From Streptomyces roseofulvus (GTDB taxonomy: Bacteria > Actinomycetota > Actinomycetes > Streptomycetales > Streptomycetaceae): a DNA stretch of 64,000 nucleotides. Shown piece by piece: positions 15,392 to 23,927 of this stretch. Below the pieces are notes generated by a model, which was not told the origin of the DNA, did not search any database, and worked only from the letters and a program-made list of their open reading frames with translations. Numbering within the stretch: position 1 is the first letter of the stretch; each line of letters opens with the position of its first letter. Made by a program: the position numbers and the translations under genes. The stretch lies in contig NZ_BAAAWE010000001.1 of the NCBI RefSeq assembly GCF_039534915.1, forward strand, positions 3,968,001 through 4,032,000. Reading direction: 5' to 3'.

Positions 15392-17818
15392 ATGGGTATT
15401 CGGAGCTTGCTGCGCAAGGTATTCGGCCGCGACCGCGAAGATCCGGCGACCCCTTCCGTCCCGCCCCAGTCCCGCGAACCCGAGCCCACCCGGGAACCGA
15501 CCCCCGCGGCCCCGGAACCCACCACGGCCACGGCCTCCGCCGCCGCCCCGGAGCCCGCCCCGGCAACGGCCGCCCAGAAGGCCGCCGCCGACCTGGTGGC
15601 AGCAGCCTTCGACAACCCCCAGATCCCCAAGGCCCGCACGTCCACCCAGCCGGAGGCGGCGGAGCCGACGGCGGTGGCGACGGCGGCGACGGCGGTGCCC
15701 GAGGCCGAGGCGGTGCCGGAGGCGACGGCGGAGGCCGCGACCACGGTTGAGGTCGAGGTCGAGGCGGCGCAGGCCGACGCTCAGGCCGAGGCGGAGGAGC
15801 CGGCGGCAGAGGCCGAGGCGGCCGCGCCGAAGACGACCGACGCCGAGCCGCCGGCGGCCGAGACCGAGGTCACCGCGCCCGAGAAGGACGCGGACGCGGC
15901 GGCGCCGACGGCCGAGGCCGAGACGGAGACCCCGGCGCAGGCCGAGGCGCCGGAGCCGGTGGCGGAGCCCGAGGCCGAGGCGGCAGAGCCGACGGCGGAG
16001 GCCGCGACCACGGTCAAGGTCGAGGTCGAGGCGGCGCAGGCCGACGCTCAGGCCGAGGCGGAGGAGCCGGCGGCAGAGGCCGAGGCGGCCGCGCCGAAGA
16101 CGACCGACGCCGAGCCGCCGGCGGCCGAGACCGAGGTCACCGCGCCCGAGAAGGACGCGGACGCGGCGGAGCCGACGGCCGAGGCCGAGACGGAGACCCC
16201 GGCGCAGGCCGAGGCGCCGGAGCCGGTGGCGGAGCCCGAGGCCGAGGCGGCAGAGCCGACGGCGGAGGCCGCGACCACGGTCAAGGTCGAGGTCGAGGCG
16301 GCGCAGGCCGACGCTCAGGCCGAGGCGGAGGAGCCGGCGGCAGAGGCCGAGGCGGCCGCGCCGAAGACGACCGACGCCGAGCCGCCGGCGGCCGAGACCG
16401 AGGTCACCGCGCCCGAGAAGGACGCGGACGCGGCGGAGCCGACGGCCGAGGTCGAGGCGGAGCCGGCGCCGGAGGCGGCCCCCGCCGACGCGACCGACGC
16501 GGACGCGTCGGCGCCCGACACCGAGCCCACCGCCGAGGCGGCGCCGGAGGCGCAGTCGACGGCGGAGACCGACACGGCCCCGGAGGCGACCACCGACACG
16601 GACGCGTCGGAAGCCGACACCGCACCGGCGGACGCCGCCGAGGCGGTCGAGCCGGAGGCCGACACCGAGCCCACCGCCGAGGCGGCGCCGGAGGCGCAGC
16701 GGACGGCGGAGACCGACACGGCCCCGGAGGCGACCACCGACGCCGACGAGCCGCAAGCGGAAGCGGCCCCCGCCGAGGCCGAGGCCACCCCGGCGGACGC
16801 CGCCGACACCACCGGGGCGGCCCCGGCCGCTCCGGAGGCGGAGCCGACGGCCGAGGCGGAGCCCACGGCGGACGCCGAGCAGAACGAGGCGGCCCCGGCC
16901 CCGGAGGCGACCGCCGACGCGGACGCGTCCGAGCCCGACACCGCTCCCGCCGCCGTCCCGGCGCCGGAGGCCGAGGCCGAGGCCGAGACCGCCCCGGCGG
17001 ACGCCGACACCACCGAGACGGCCCCGGCCACCGCGGACGCCGACACCACCGAGGCCGCCCCGGCCACCGCGGACGCCACCAGCGACGCCGACGAGCCGCA
17101 GGCCGAGGCGGAGCCGGCGGCCGAGGCCGACACGGACACGGACACGGACCCCGCCGAGCCGCAGGCCGCCACCGGCGTCCGCGGCGACGGTCTCGCGCCG
17201 CACCTCGCGGAGCCGTACCGCGTCGCCGGTGACGTGCTGCGGGCCCAGGGGCTCGGGGCCGCTCGCGCTCGGGTGTACCTGGTCGTCGACCGGTCCGGGT
17301 CGATGCGCGGGTACTTCAAGGACGGGTCCGTGCAGCGGCTCGCCGAGCAGGCCGTGGCGCTGGCCGCGCACCTGGACGAGGACGCGACGGTCACGACCGT
17401 CTTCTTCTCGACCGACGTCGACGGCGTCGTCGACCTGACCCCCGCCGACCTCACCCCCACCCGCGTCGAGGAGATCAACGCCGGTCTCGGCCGCCTCGGC
17501 CGGACGAACTACCACCGCGCCGTCGAGGAGGTCCTGGCCCACCACGAGAAGGCGGACAAGGCCGCCCCGGCGCTGGTGATCTTCCAGACCGACGGCCCGC
17601 CCGAGTCCCGTACCGCCGCGAACCAGGCCCTCGCCGAGGCCGCCGGCCGCCCGATCCACTGGCGCTTCACCGCCTGGGGCGAGGAGGACGGCAAGGGCTT
17701 CGACTATCTGCGGAAGCTCGCCGCCGACCGTACGGCGACCCATTTCGCGGGCCCGGCCCCGGTCGAGACCCCGCACGAGGACTTCTACCGGGGGATCCTC
17801 ACCGGTCTCACACTCTGA
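15392..17818 (+). CDS. VWA domain protein with a very long acidic Ala/Glu/Pro repeat region
   Basis: An 808-residue cytoplasmic protein. Residues 1-15 (MGIRSLLRKVFGRDR) are basic and amphipathic. Residues about 20-600 are a low-complexity, strongly acidic Ala/Glu/Pro/Thr region built from internal repeats. Residues about 605-808 are a von Willebrand A domain: YLVVDRSGSMRGYF (MIDAS DxSxS), a threonine in LGRTNYHRA and an acidic FQTDGPP. The domain resembles TerY-type VWA proteins. The ATG at 15392 has AAAGGG seven bases upstream. It is 99 bases before metG on the same strand. The N-terminal helix may attach it to membrane or a partner; the disordered linker would give reach. Confidence 0.88.
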   Translation: MGIRSLLRKVFGRDREDPATPSVPPQSREPEPTREPTPAAPEPTTATASAAAPEPAPATAAQKAAADLVAAAFDNPQIPKARTSTQPEAAEPTAVATAATAVPEAEAVPEATAEAATTVEVEVEAAQADAQAEAEEPAAEAEAAAPKTTDAEPPAAETEVTAPEKDADAAAPTAEAETETPAQAEAPEPVAEPEAEAAEPTAEAATTVKVEVEAAQADAQAEAEEPAAEAEAAAPKTTDAEPPAAETEVTAPEKDADAAEPTAEAETETPAQAEAPEPVAEPEAEAAEPTAEAATTVKVEVEAAQADAQAEAEEPAAEAEAAAPKTTDAEPPAAETEVTAPEKDADAAEPTAEVEAEPAPEAAPADATDADASAPDTEPTAEAAPEAQSTAETDTAPEATTDTDASEADTAPADAAEAVEPEADTEPTAEAAPEAQRTAETDTAPEATTDADEPQAEAAPAEAEATPADAADTTGAAPAAPEAEPTAEAEPTADAEQNEAAPAPEATADADASEPDTAPAAVPAPEAEAEAETAPADADTTETAPATADADTTEAAPATADATSDADEPQAEAEPAAEADTDTDTDPAEPQAATGVRGDGLAPHLAEPYRVAGDVLRAQGLGAARARVYLVVDRSGSMRGYFKDGSVQRLAEQAVALAAHLDEDATVTTVFFSTDVDGVVDLTPADLTPTRVEEINAGLGRLGRTNYHRAVEEVLAHHEKADKAAPALVIFQTDGPPESRTAANQALAEAAGRPIHWRFTAWGEEDGKGFDYLRKLAADRTATHFAGPAPVETPHEDFYRGILTGLTL
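15736..16448 (+). repeat. 267-bp tandem repeat inside the VWA protein gene (about 2.7 copies)
   Basis: A 267-bp (89-codon) unit begins at 15736, recurs nearly identically at 16003, and recurs again, truncated, from 16270 to about 16448. Each copy starts with GAGGCCGCGACCACGGT. Copies differ by only a few bases, for example alanine to glutamate in one position, indicating recent duplication or gene conversion. The length keeps the reading frame. Confidence 0.9.
16517..16741 (+). repeat. Second repeat set in the VWA protein gene (144-bp spacing)
   Basis: A segment of about 80 bases encoding DTEPTAEAAPEAQ and ETDTAPEATTD occurs at 16517 and again at 16661, 144 bases (48 codons) apart, with few differences. 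It is a second level of in-frame duplication downstream of the 267-bp array. Confidence 0.8.
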
Positions 17819-17917
17819 GCACTCCGCACACTCCGAACCGGGACGCTCTGAACCCGCCCTTCCGCCCCCTGCTTATCGATGTGAGTGGATCTTCGTAAGG
17901 CCGTTAGGATTTCGACC

Positions 17918-19525
17918 ATGGCGGCCACTGGATCCGAGAAGCAGGGGGCGAAGGCGTTCTACGTCACGACCCCCATCTACTACGTCAACGACGCTCCTCA
18001 CCTGGGCCACGCCTACACGACCGTCGCAGGCGACGTGCTCACGCGCTGGCACCGTCAGCGCGGCGAGAAGGTGTGGTTCCTCACCGGCACGGACGAGCAC
18101 GGTCAGAAGATCATGCGCACGGCCGAGGCGAACGACGTCACGCCCCAGGCATGGTGCGACAAGCTCGTCGAGGAGGCGTGGAAGCCCCTCTGGGAGCACC
18201 TGAACATCGCGAACGACGACTTCATCCGCACCACGCAGAAGCGTCACACGGACCGCGTCCAGGAGTTCGTGCAGGACCTGTACGACAAGGACGAGATCTA
18301 CAAGGGCGGCTACGAGGGCCCGTACTGCGTCGGCTGTGAGGAGTTCAAGCTCCCGGGCGATCTCATCGAGGCCGAGGACGGCACCAAGCTGTGCTCCGTC
18401 CACAAGAAGCCGGTGGAGATCCTCAAGGAGGAGAACTACTTCTTCAAGCTGAGCGAGTACGGCCCGAAGCTCCTGGAGTTCTACGAGGCGAACCCGGGCT
18501 TCATCCAGCCGGAGTCGGCCCGCAACGAGGTCGTGAACTTCGTCAAGCAGGGCCTGGAGGACCTCTCCATCTCGCGCTCGACCTTCGACTGGGGCATCCC
18601 GGTCCCGTGGGACAGCGAGCACGTGATCTACGTGTGGATCGACGCGCTGCTGAACTACGCCACGGCGGTCGGCTACAACGAGAACCCGGAGAAGTTCGAC
18701 GAGACCTTCCCGGCGAACGTCCACCTCATCGGCAAGGACATCCTCCGCTTTCACGCGGTGATCTGGCCGGCCATGCTGATGGCGCAGGGCCTCCCGGTGC
18801 CCGGCAAGGTCGCCGCGAACGGCTGGCTGATGGTCGGCGGCGAGAAGATGTCGAAGTCGAACCTGACCGGCATCAAGCCGCAGGACCTGACCTCGCACTT
18901 CGGCGTGGACGCGTACCGCTGGTACTTCCTCCGCGCGATCGCGTTCGGCCAGGACGGCTCCTTCTCGTGGGAGGACTTCTCCGCCCGCTACACCTCGGAG
19001 CTGGCCAACGACTACGGCAACCTCGCCTCCCGCGTGGCGGCGATGGTCGGCAAGTACTTCGGCGGCGAGCTGCCGGCCTCGGCAGCCGACGGCGACGCCG
19101 AGAAGGCGGTCCAGGAGGGCCTGGCGAAGGCGGTCGCGACCGCCGACGCCAAGATCGGCGAGGAGCTGGACTTCCAGGGCGGCATCCTGGCGGTCTTCGA
19201 CTTCGTGAAGCAGGTCAACGGCTACATCACGGAGCAGGAGCCGTGGAAGGTCGCCAAGGACGAGTCGCCGGAGGGCAAGGCCCGCCTGGCGACGATCCTC
19301 TACACGGCCGCCGAGTCGCTCCGCGCCGCCGCCGTCCTGCTCAACCCGATCATGCCGGAGTCGTCCCAGAAGCTGTGGGACTCCCTCGGCGCCGAGCCCG
19401 CGCTCGGCGCGCTGGCCGACCAGCCGGTGCAGGACGCGGCCCGCTGGGGCCGGCTGCCGGCCGGCGCGACGGTGACGAAGGGCGCGGTCCTCTTCCCGCG
19501 CCTGGAGGACCCGAAGAAGGACTGA
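17918..19525 (+). CDS. metG: Methionyl-tRNA synthetase
   Basis: A 535-residue class I aminoacyl-tRNA synthetase that charges tRNA-Met with methionine. The ATP-binding HIGH-type motif is HLGH (residues 28-31), following TPIYYVNDAP. The KMSKS loop is at about residues 310-314. A knuckle with CVGC and CSVH lies in the connective peptide, and the anticodon-binding helical domain follows. There is no C-terminal tRNA-binding (EMAP) domain, so it is of the short type. I chose ATG at 17918 (AGGA upstream); GTG at 17885 in frame is an alternative. It follows the VWA gene and is closed by a hairpin terminator at 19556-19598. Confidence 0.97.
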   Translation: MAATGSEKQGAKAFYVTTPIYYVNDAPHLGHAYTTVAGDVLTRWHRQRGEKVWFLTGTDEHGQKIMRTAEANDVTPQAWCDKLVEEAWKPLWEHLNIANDDFIRTTQKRHTDRVQEFVQDLYDKDEIYKGGYEGPYCVGCEEFKLPGDLIEAEDGTKLCSVHKKPVEILKEENYFFKLSEYGPKLLEFYEANPGFIQPESARNEVVNFVKQGLEDLSISRSTFDWGIPVPWDSEHVIYVWIDALLNYATAVGYNENPEKFDETFPANVHLIGKDILRFHAVIWPAMLMAQGLPVPGKVAANGWLMVGGEKMSKSNLTGIKPQDLTSHFGVDAYRWYFLRAIAFGQDGSFSWEDFSARYTSELANDYGNLASRVAAMVGKYFGGELPASAADGDAEKAVQEGLAKAVATADAKIGEELDFQGGILAVFDFVKQVNGYITEQEPWKVAKDESPEGKARLATILYTAAESLRAAAVLLNPIMPESSQKLWDSLGAEPALGALADQPVQDAARWGRLPAGATVTKGAVLFPRLEDPKKD

Positions 19526-19555
19526 CGTCCGCCCGTACGCGAACCCGTACGCGAC

Positions 19556-19598
19556 CGAAGGCCGCCGCCCCTGGCAGAACAGGGGCCGGCGGCCTTCG
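19556..19598 (+). terminator. Terminator hairpin downstream of metG
   Basis: The left arm CGAAGGCCGCCGCCCCTG (19556-19573), loop GCAGAA and the right arm (19580-19598) form an 18-bp stem with a single bulged base. It lies 30 bases after the metG stop and 18 bases before the stop of a convergent gene, so it may serve both directions. Confidence 0.85.
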
Positions 19599-19615
19599 CC
19601 GTACCTCGGTCCCTC

Positions 19616-20929
19616 CTACGTGTACGGCGGGTTCAGCGTGAAGACGACCCGCTTGCCCGGCCCCGAGTAGTTGGCCCGCTCGTTGAGCCCCCACAGCCGG
19701 TGCACCGCCGGGGACCAGGAGAGGTTCTGGGTGAGCGGCGGCGCCTTGGTGAGGACGTGCGGCGCCTCGCCGGGCTTGGCCCGGTGGATGCAGTACGGAT
19801 CGTCGGAGGTCTGGGCGCCCGCGTACTCGGGGCAGACGCCGCTGAAGTAGTAGTACGTGCCGTCGGTCGCCGCGCCCTGCACCTTCCAGACGGGGACGCG
19901 GTAGGCGGCGCTCGCCGTCACCGAGCCGGTGTAGTTGGTGGCGCCGTCGGTGTCGAGGAGCGCGTCGGTGGCGTTGAGCGGCCAGCGGACGAGGGGACGG
20001 CCGCCGGTCGCGCCGAACTCGGAGGTGACCAGGCTGTCGGTGCCGGTGCGGTCGAGGCTGAGCGAGGTCAGGCAGGGCGCGGTGTCGGTGCAGTCGGTGC
20101 CGTAGGGGGCGTTGGAGTACATGCCGATCATCGGCAGGGCCCAGTCGTGGTCCCCGGAGTACGCCTTGCCGTCGACGACGCCGACCTTGGTGGTGTCGCG
20201 GGTCGTCTTCCACAGGTGGCGCAGGTCGTAGACCTGGATCTGGTGTCCGGTGGCGACGAAGAGCTTGTTGCCGTACCAGGAGACGCCGTCGGCGTGGCCT
20301 CCCGGATGCGGGAGGACGGGGTTGCCGGGGTCACCCACGGCCCGGAAGCCGGCGGTGTCACCCGAGCCGTGCGGGTCCACGAGCAGGATGCGGTGGTAGA
20401 CCGGCGCGACGTTCGGGCTGCTGTTGTTGACGACCGTGATGCGGGCCTGGGTGTCGTTCGCGTTGTGCCAGGAGGCGATGTAGAGGTACTTGCCGTCCCA
20501 GGTGCCGGTGGGCTGGGCGTCGTGGGAGCCGGTGAAGCCCTGCGGCGTCCACGTGCTGGAGACGTCGTCCTCCTTGTTCCAGCAGAAGCCGCCGATGCTG
20601 TAGGCGGTGTTGAGGTTGCTGGTGTGGCAGAGCCCGGAGACGCCGGTGACACCCCCGGTGACGCCCGGGTCGAAGAGCGGGGAGAGCGCGGTCCGCCCGG
20701 GGAAGCTGGTCACCTTCCCCGAGGTCTCCAGGGCGTCGATCGCGGCCCAGCGCTCGGTGAAGCCGCTCGCGGTGAGCCGCATCTTCGTGGCGTCCATGGG
20801 CGCGACCGGGGTCGCGGCGGCGGCCGGCGGGGCCGCCGTCAGGCTGAGGCCGAGGAGCCCGAGCGCCGCCACCATCGCGGCGGCGGCGCGCGTGCGCCAT
20901 CTGTCTGTTCGAGTATGGGTCTTGGTCAC
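19616..20929 (-). CDS. Secreted protein of unknown function
   Basis: A 437-residue exported protein. The Sec signal has a basic start (RTDRWRTR), hydrophobic AMVAALGLLGLSLTAAPP and a likely cleavage after AAAA near residue 39. The mature part is beta-rich with recurring blade-like segments (GTWDGKYLYIASWHN, ADGVSWYGNKLFVATGHQIQVYDL, VKVQGAATDG-like region), which suggests a beta-propeller, though no named family is recognised. There are six or more cysteines, consistent with disulfides outside the cell. It is convergent with metG. A 9-base gap separates its start from the stop of the DoxX-like gene upstream on the same strand. Confidence 0.82.
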   Translation of the reverse strand: MTKTHTRTDRWRTRAAAAMVAALGLLGLSLTAAPPAAAATPVAPMDATKMRLTASGFTERWAAIDALETSGKVTSFPGRTALSPLFDPGVTGGVTGVSGLCHTSNLNTAYSIGGFCWNKEDDVSSTWTPQGFTGSHDAQPTGTWDGKYLYIASWHNANDTQARITVVNNSSPNVAPVYHRILLVDPHGSGDTAGFRAVGDPGNPVLPHPGGHADGVSWYGNKLFVATGHQIQVYDLRHLWKTTRDTTKVGVVDGKAYSGDHDWALPMIGMYSNAPYGTDCTDTAPCLTSLSLDRTGTDSLVTSEFGATGGRPLVRWPLNATDALLDTDGATNYTGSVTASAAYRVPVWKVQGAATDGTYYYFSGVCPEYAGAQTSDDPYCIHRAKPGEAPHVLTKAPPLTQNLSWSPAVHRLWGLNERANYSGPGKRVVFTLNPPYT

Positions 20930-20938
20930 CGGGGGAGG

Positions 20939-21277
20939 TTACGCGAGGGCCAGCGCGGCCACGGCGGGGGCCATGTAGACCAGCGGGAACGGCACGTGCC
21001 CGTAGGCCCGCGCCCGCACGACGGTGGCCGCCGCCCCGGCGAAGTACAGGACCAGCCCGATCGCGGCGACCGTCCCGATCACCGGCACGAAGAACCCCAC
21101 GACGAGCCCCGCCGCGCCGGCCAGCTTGAGCACCCCGAGCAGGTTCCACACCGACCGCGGCACCCCGTACGCGGCGAGCGGCTCGACGACGAACTTCGCC
21201 CGCAGGAGCACCGACGCTCCCGAGAACCCGGCCATGAACGCGGCGAGGGCGGTGACGACGGCGGCGGTGGTGGACAT
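20939..21277 (-). CDS. DoxX-like membrane protein
   Basis: A 112-residue protein with four membrane segments. It carries LLRAKFVVEPLAAYGVPRSVWNLLGVLK-like features of the DoxX-like (PF13564-type) family, shown by the pair VEPLAAYGVP and LLGVLKLAGAAGLVVGFF. Members are small quinone-linked or redox-associated membrane proteins, often of unknown role. GGAGGAG precedes the ATG at 21277. It is followed nine bases later by the secreted protein gene, so these two form a likely operon. Confidence 0.85.
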   Translation of the reverse strand: MSTTAAVVTALAAFMAGFSGASVLLRAKFVVEPLAAYGVPRSVWNLLGVLKLAGAAGLVVGFFVPVIGTVAAIGLVLYFAGAAATVVRARAYGHVPFPLVYMAPAVAALALA

Positions 21278-21330
21278 CGGGACTCCTCCGACTACGGGCC
21301 CCGGGAGGGGCCGCTCACCGGGATGACGGA

Positions 21331-21359
21331 GCCCGCCCCGTCGATGTGACGGGGCGGGC
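21331..21359 (-). terminator. Terminator hairpin downstream of the secreted EEP/FG-GAP gene
   Basis: GCCCGCCCCGTC (21331-21342), loop GATGT, and GACGGGGCGGGC (21348-21359) form a perfect 12-bp stem. It lies 31 bases after the stop at 21391 on the minus strand and before the DoxX-like gene start, separating the two transcripts. Confidence 0.8.
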
Positions 21360-21390
21360 GTCATGCGTCAGGGAATCCGGCGAACCGGGC

Positions 21391-23166
21391 TCAGAAGAGC
21401 AGCTCCCCGGCCGGGTAGCCGAAGCCGACCTTGGCCGCGGGCGCGTAGGAGCCCGCGCCGTCGCCCTTGTAGAGATACACGTCGTTGTCGCCGTCCCGTC
21501 CGATCAGGTCGGCCCTGCCGTCACCGTCGATGTCGCCGGGGGCGGCGAGAGCGGTGTACCGGTCCCATGCGAAACCGATCTGGACGCGGGGGTCGAAATA
21601 CCACGGCGCCCCACCGGTGCCCTTGTAGAGCCACAGATCGCCGGTGGGAGTACGCCCGATCAGATCGGCCTTGCCGTCACCGTTGAAATCGCCGGGGGCG
21701 AGCAGCACGTCGAACATCCCCCAGCCGCCGCCGATGCTCGTCCGGGCTCCGTAGCCGTCGGCGCCGTTGCCGGGGTACAGCCAGAGCGTGCCGGTGGCGC
21801 GCTCCCGGGCCAGCAGGTCGGCCTTGCCGTCGCCGTCGACGTCACCGGGGGCCAGCAGCGCGTCCATGGCCTGCCAGCCGCCGGTGCCGGCCAGTATGCG
21901 GGTGGATCCGGAGTACGTGCCGGTGCCCGGGTCGGCCGGGTAACGCCACAGCTTGCCGTCGGTGTCGCTGGCGACGAGGGTGGTGCCGTCCCGGGTGATC
22001 TCACTCATCGCCCCCCAGCCGACGCCGACCTTGCAGGGCGCGGCGAGCCCGCCGGCGCGGCCCGCGTAGCGGTACAGCGCACCGCCCGAGTCGCGGCGGA
22101 AGAGACTGCCGCCGCCACCGGCCGGACCGCAGTCGGTCCAGCTGGCGGCGCCACGGAGCGTGTCGTGGTCCGTGGCGTGCACGTCCCGCGGCGAGACGCT
22201 CGCCTTGACGTCCTTGAAGTGGGCGGACGAGACGAAGATGTAGTCGATCTTCCGGCGCCAGTCACCGAAGGTGGGCGCGCCGCTGCGGCAGCGGGTCGCA
22301 CCCGTGCTCAGACAGGTAGTGGGGTAGTGCTCGATGCTGAAGAACTCCTCGTCGGTCTCGTCGACCTCCCGGAAGGTGCCCTTCCCGAGGACTGCCGGGT
22401 CGTCGTACCCGCCGGCTGCCGGTTCGTAGAAGTTGGCGGCCATCGCCGTCCCAGGCGTGCCGTTGAAGTCGCCGCCGAGGACGACCGGGGTGCCAGCCGC
22501 CTGCCAGACGGCGGCCTGCGCGGCAAGCCTCGCGGCCTCCTTGTTCCGGTACTCGTCGGTGTCCTTGCTCCAGTTGAGGTGAACGGAGCAGGCCCAGGTG
22601 GCACGCCATTGGGTGTAGCTCTTGAGGCAGGGCGATATGACCCACTCGTTGTCGAAGGTCGCGTCCGCCAGCTTGAGGTCCTTGCCCTCGGTGACGGCAC
22701 CCTTGACGAAGACGGCCATGCCGTAATGACCCTCGGTGCCGCTCTTGACGATGCTCTCGGTGTCGCCGGTCGGCTTCGCGCAGACTCCGCTCTCCGCCCC
22801 GAAGTCCCTGGTGGTGACGTAACGCCCCGTGAAGCCCTTGGGCGCGAGCTTCGCCGCGAGGGTGTCGAACTGGTACTCGCAGACCTCCTGCAGGAAGATC
22901 TGATCGGCGTTCCACCCGGTGGCGGTGCCCGAGGCGGCAGCCTCGGTCTCCTTGAGCACCGCGTCGTACTTCGCCTTGTTCGTGAAGCCGGCCGCCCACT
23001 TGCACATCGTGCCGCTGCCGCACATGTTGTAACTGACGAAGCGCAGCGGGGGCGCGCTGCCGGGGCTCACGGTGTCGGCCTGCGCGGCCGGTGCGCCGAG
23101 GACGAGGGCGGCGGCGAGGCTGCCGAGGAGAGCCCCGACGCTGCCGAGTGCCTTACGTGGTCTCAA
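21391..23166 (-). CDS. Secreted endonuclease/exonuclease/phosphatase with FG-GAP (VCBS-like) repeats
   Basis: A 591-residue exported protein. I place the start at TTG (23166) because AGGAG lies at proper spacing and the protein then opens with a signal peptide (RPRKALGSVGALLGSLAAAL, cleavage after AQA). The EEP domain follows, with VSYNMCGSG at the start, GGDFNGTPG (metal site), RKIDYIFVSS and ATDHDTL at the end. The C-terminal half has several FG-GAP-type repeats with the calcium-binding pattern DVDGDGKADLLAR, DFNGDGKADLIGR and DIDGDGRADLIGR, forming a beta-propeller. It likely degrades extracellular nucleic acid or a phospholipid and uses the propeller for binding. A terminator follows at 21331-21359. 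Confidence 0.88.
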   Translation of the reverse strand: MRPRKALGSVGALLGSLAAALVLGAPAAQADTVSPGSAPPLRFVSYNMCGSGTMCKWAAGFTNKAKYDAVLKETEAAASGTATGWNADQIFLQEVCEYQFDTLAAKLAPKGFTGRYVTTRDFGAESGVCAKPTGDTESIVKSGTEGHYGMAVFVKGAVTEGKDLKLADATFDNEWVISPCLKSYTQWRATWACSVHLNWSKDTDEYRNKEAARLAAQAAVWQAAGTPVVLGGDFNGTPGTAMAANFYEPAAGGYDDPAVLGKGTFREVDETDEEFFSIEHYPTTCLSTGATRCRSGAPTFGDWRRKIDYIFVSSAHFKDVKASVSPRDVHATDHDTLRGAASWTDCGPAGGGGSLFRRDSGGALYRYAGRAGGLAAPCKVGVGWGAMSEITRDGTTLVASDTDGKLWRYPADPGTGTYSGSTRILAGTGGWQAMDALLAPGDVDGDGKADLLARERATGTLWLYPGNGADGYGARTSIGGGWGMFDVLLAPGDFNGDGKADLIGRTPTGDLWLYKGTGGAPWYFDPRVQIGFAWDRYTALAAPGDIDGDGRADLIGRDGDNDVYLYKGDGAGSYAPAAKVGFGYPAGELLF

Positions 23167-23714
23167 GAATGACTCCTGGTGAACCGGGCGGCGACACCGG
23201 CCTGCGGGCGTGCCGCCCTCGCGAAAAGGACCGCGTAACGGTAGGCGCTGCCGCTCACGGCCCCGACAGCGGGGTTCTTCGCCCCCGGCGACTCCACCGG
23301 GCGGGCATGAGCGTCTACCGCCCCTCACCCTGAAGCGCGGTCGTCACCGGGCGTACGCGAAGAAGATCCGCGCCGCGGCGCTGAAGGGTCTCAACTGCGC
23401 CCTGGTGGAAAGTGGTCCGCTCGGTGGTACTGGCGGAATACGGCTCGGTACGGGGCGACCTCGGCCGAATCCAAGCGGGCCCCTCGCTGTAGAACAGCCC
23501 GCCCTCATACCCGGAGGGCGCCATCGTCGCGCCCTCGTGCGCCGTGGTGGTCGTGCACGCACCGCACCCGGTACGCCCCGGCGAGGACGGTCGTGCACTC
23601 GACGTCCCCGTTGCTGAGGCTGCGTCGGCGTCACTCCGGCGAAGGCACTGGTGACAGTGGTCACCGTCCCTCCGCCGCGCCACGTCCCGCCTGTGCTTCT
23701 GCGGCTCGCGAGCG
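23167..23714. other. 548-bp stretch without a convincing gene
   Basis: Several overlapping frames are open on both strands, but none shows the third-position G/C bias, start signal or recognisable protein motif expected here. The right end adjoins the DUF397 stop, and the left end should carry the promoter of the EEP/FG-GAP gene. It may contain an eroded gene. I see no clear insertion-sequence ends. Confidence 0.4.
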
Positions 23715-23927
23715 CTAGCCGTGCGTACCCGTGAACCCGACGAACCCGCCCCACGCCTCCGGCGAGACGACGAGCCGGGGCCCGTCGGCGACCTTGGAGT
23801 CACGGACGTGGACGGAGGCGGGGGTGGTGGCGACCTCGACGCACGAATCGCCTTCGCTGCTGCTGCTGTAGGAGCTCTTGAACCAGACCAGAGCAGAGAC
23901 ATCCCCTGGCGAGGTGCTGCGCGTCAT
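23715..23927 (-). CDS. DUF397 domain protein
   Basis: A 70-residue protein with the DUF397 core: LVWFKSSYSSSSEGDSCVEVA, then VHVRDSKVADGPRLVVSPEAWGGF (given in two parts: VHVRDSKVADGP and LVVSPEAWGGF). DUF397 proteins are small actinobacterial partners of XRE regulators, sometimes acting like antitoxins or antagonists. The start ATG (23927) overlaps the stop of the upstream XRE gene by four bases (ATGA), so the two are translated together. Confidence 0.94.
   Translation of the reverse strand: MTRSTSPGDVSALVWFKSSYSSSSEGDSCVEVATTPASVHVRDSKVADGPRLVVSPEAWGGFVGFTGTHG

Noticed and set aside
15781..16284. Two nearly identical 78-codon antisense frames 267 bases apart
   Set aside because: They are shadows of the tandem repeat in the VWA gene; they carry no start signals and low-complexity Ser/Ala sequence.
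15736..16448. Tandem repeat as a possible CRISPR array
   Set aside because: The unit is 267 bp with no unique spacers, and it is coding and in frame. There are no cas genes.
13100..17776. A continuous minus-strand frame of over 1500 codons covering phoX and the VWA gene antisense
   Set aside because: Only the part to 15154 has a proper start, signal peptide and domain. The rest is antisense to the repeat-rich VWA gene, where high GC suppresses stop codons.
17819..17917. Possible T-box or other riboswitch before metG
   Set aside because: Only 99 bases, without a T-box bulge sequence or a recognisable SAM riboswitch core.
21346..23172. A long plus-strand frame antisense to the secreted EEP gene
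   Set aside because: No homology pattern, no ribosome site, and Val/Gly/Ala-rich composition typical of an antisense shadow.
23091..23617. Two overlapping plus-strand frames with Lys/Arg-rich starts as possible transposase remnants
   Set aside because: No conserved transposase motif, terminal inverted repeats or target duplication could be seen.
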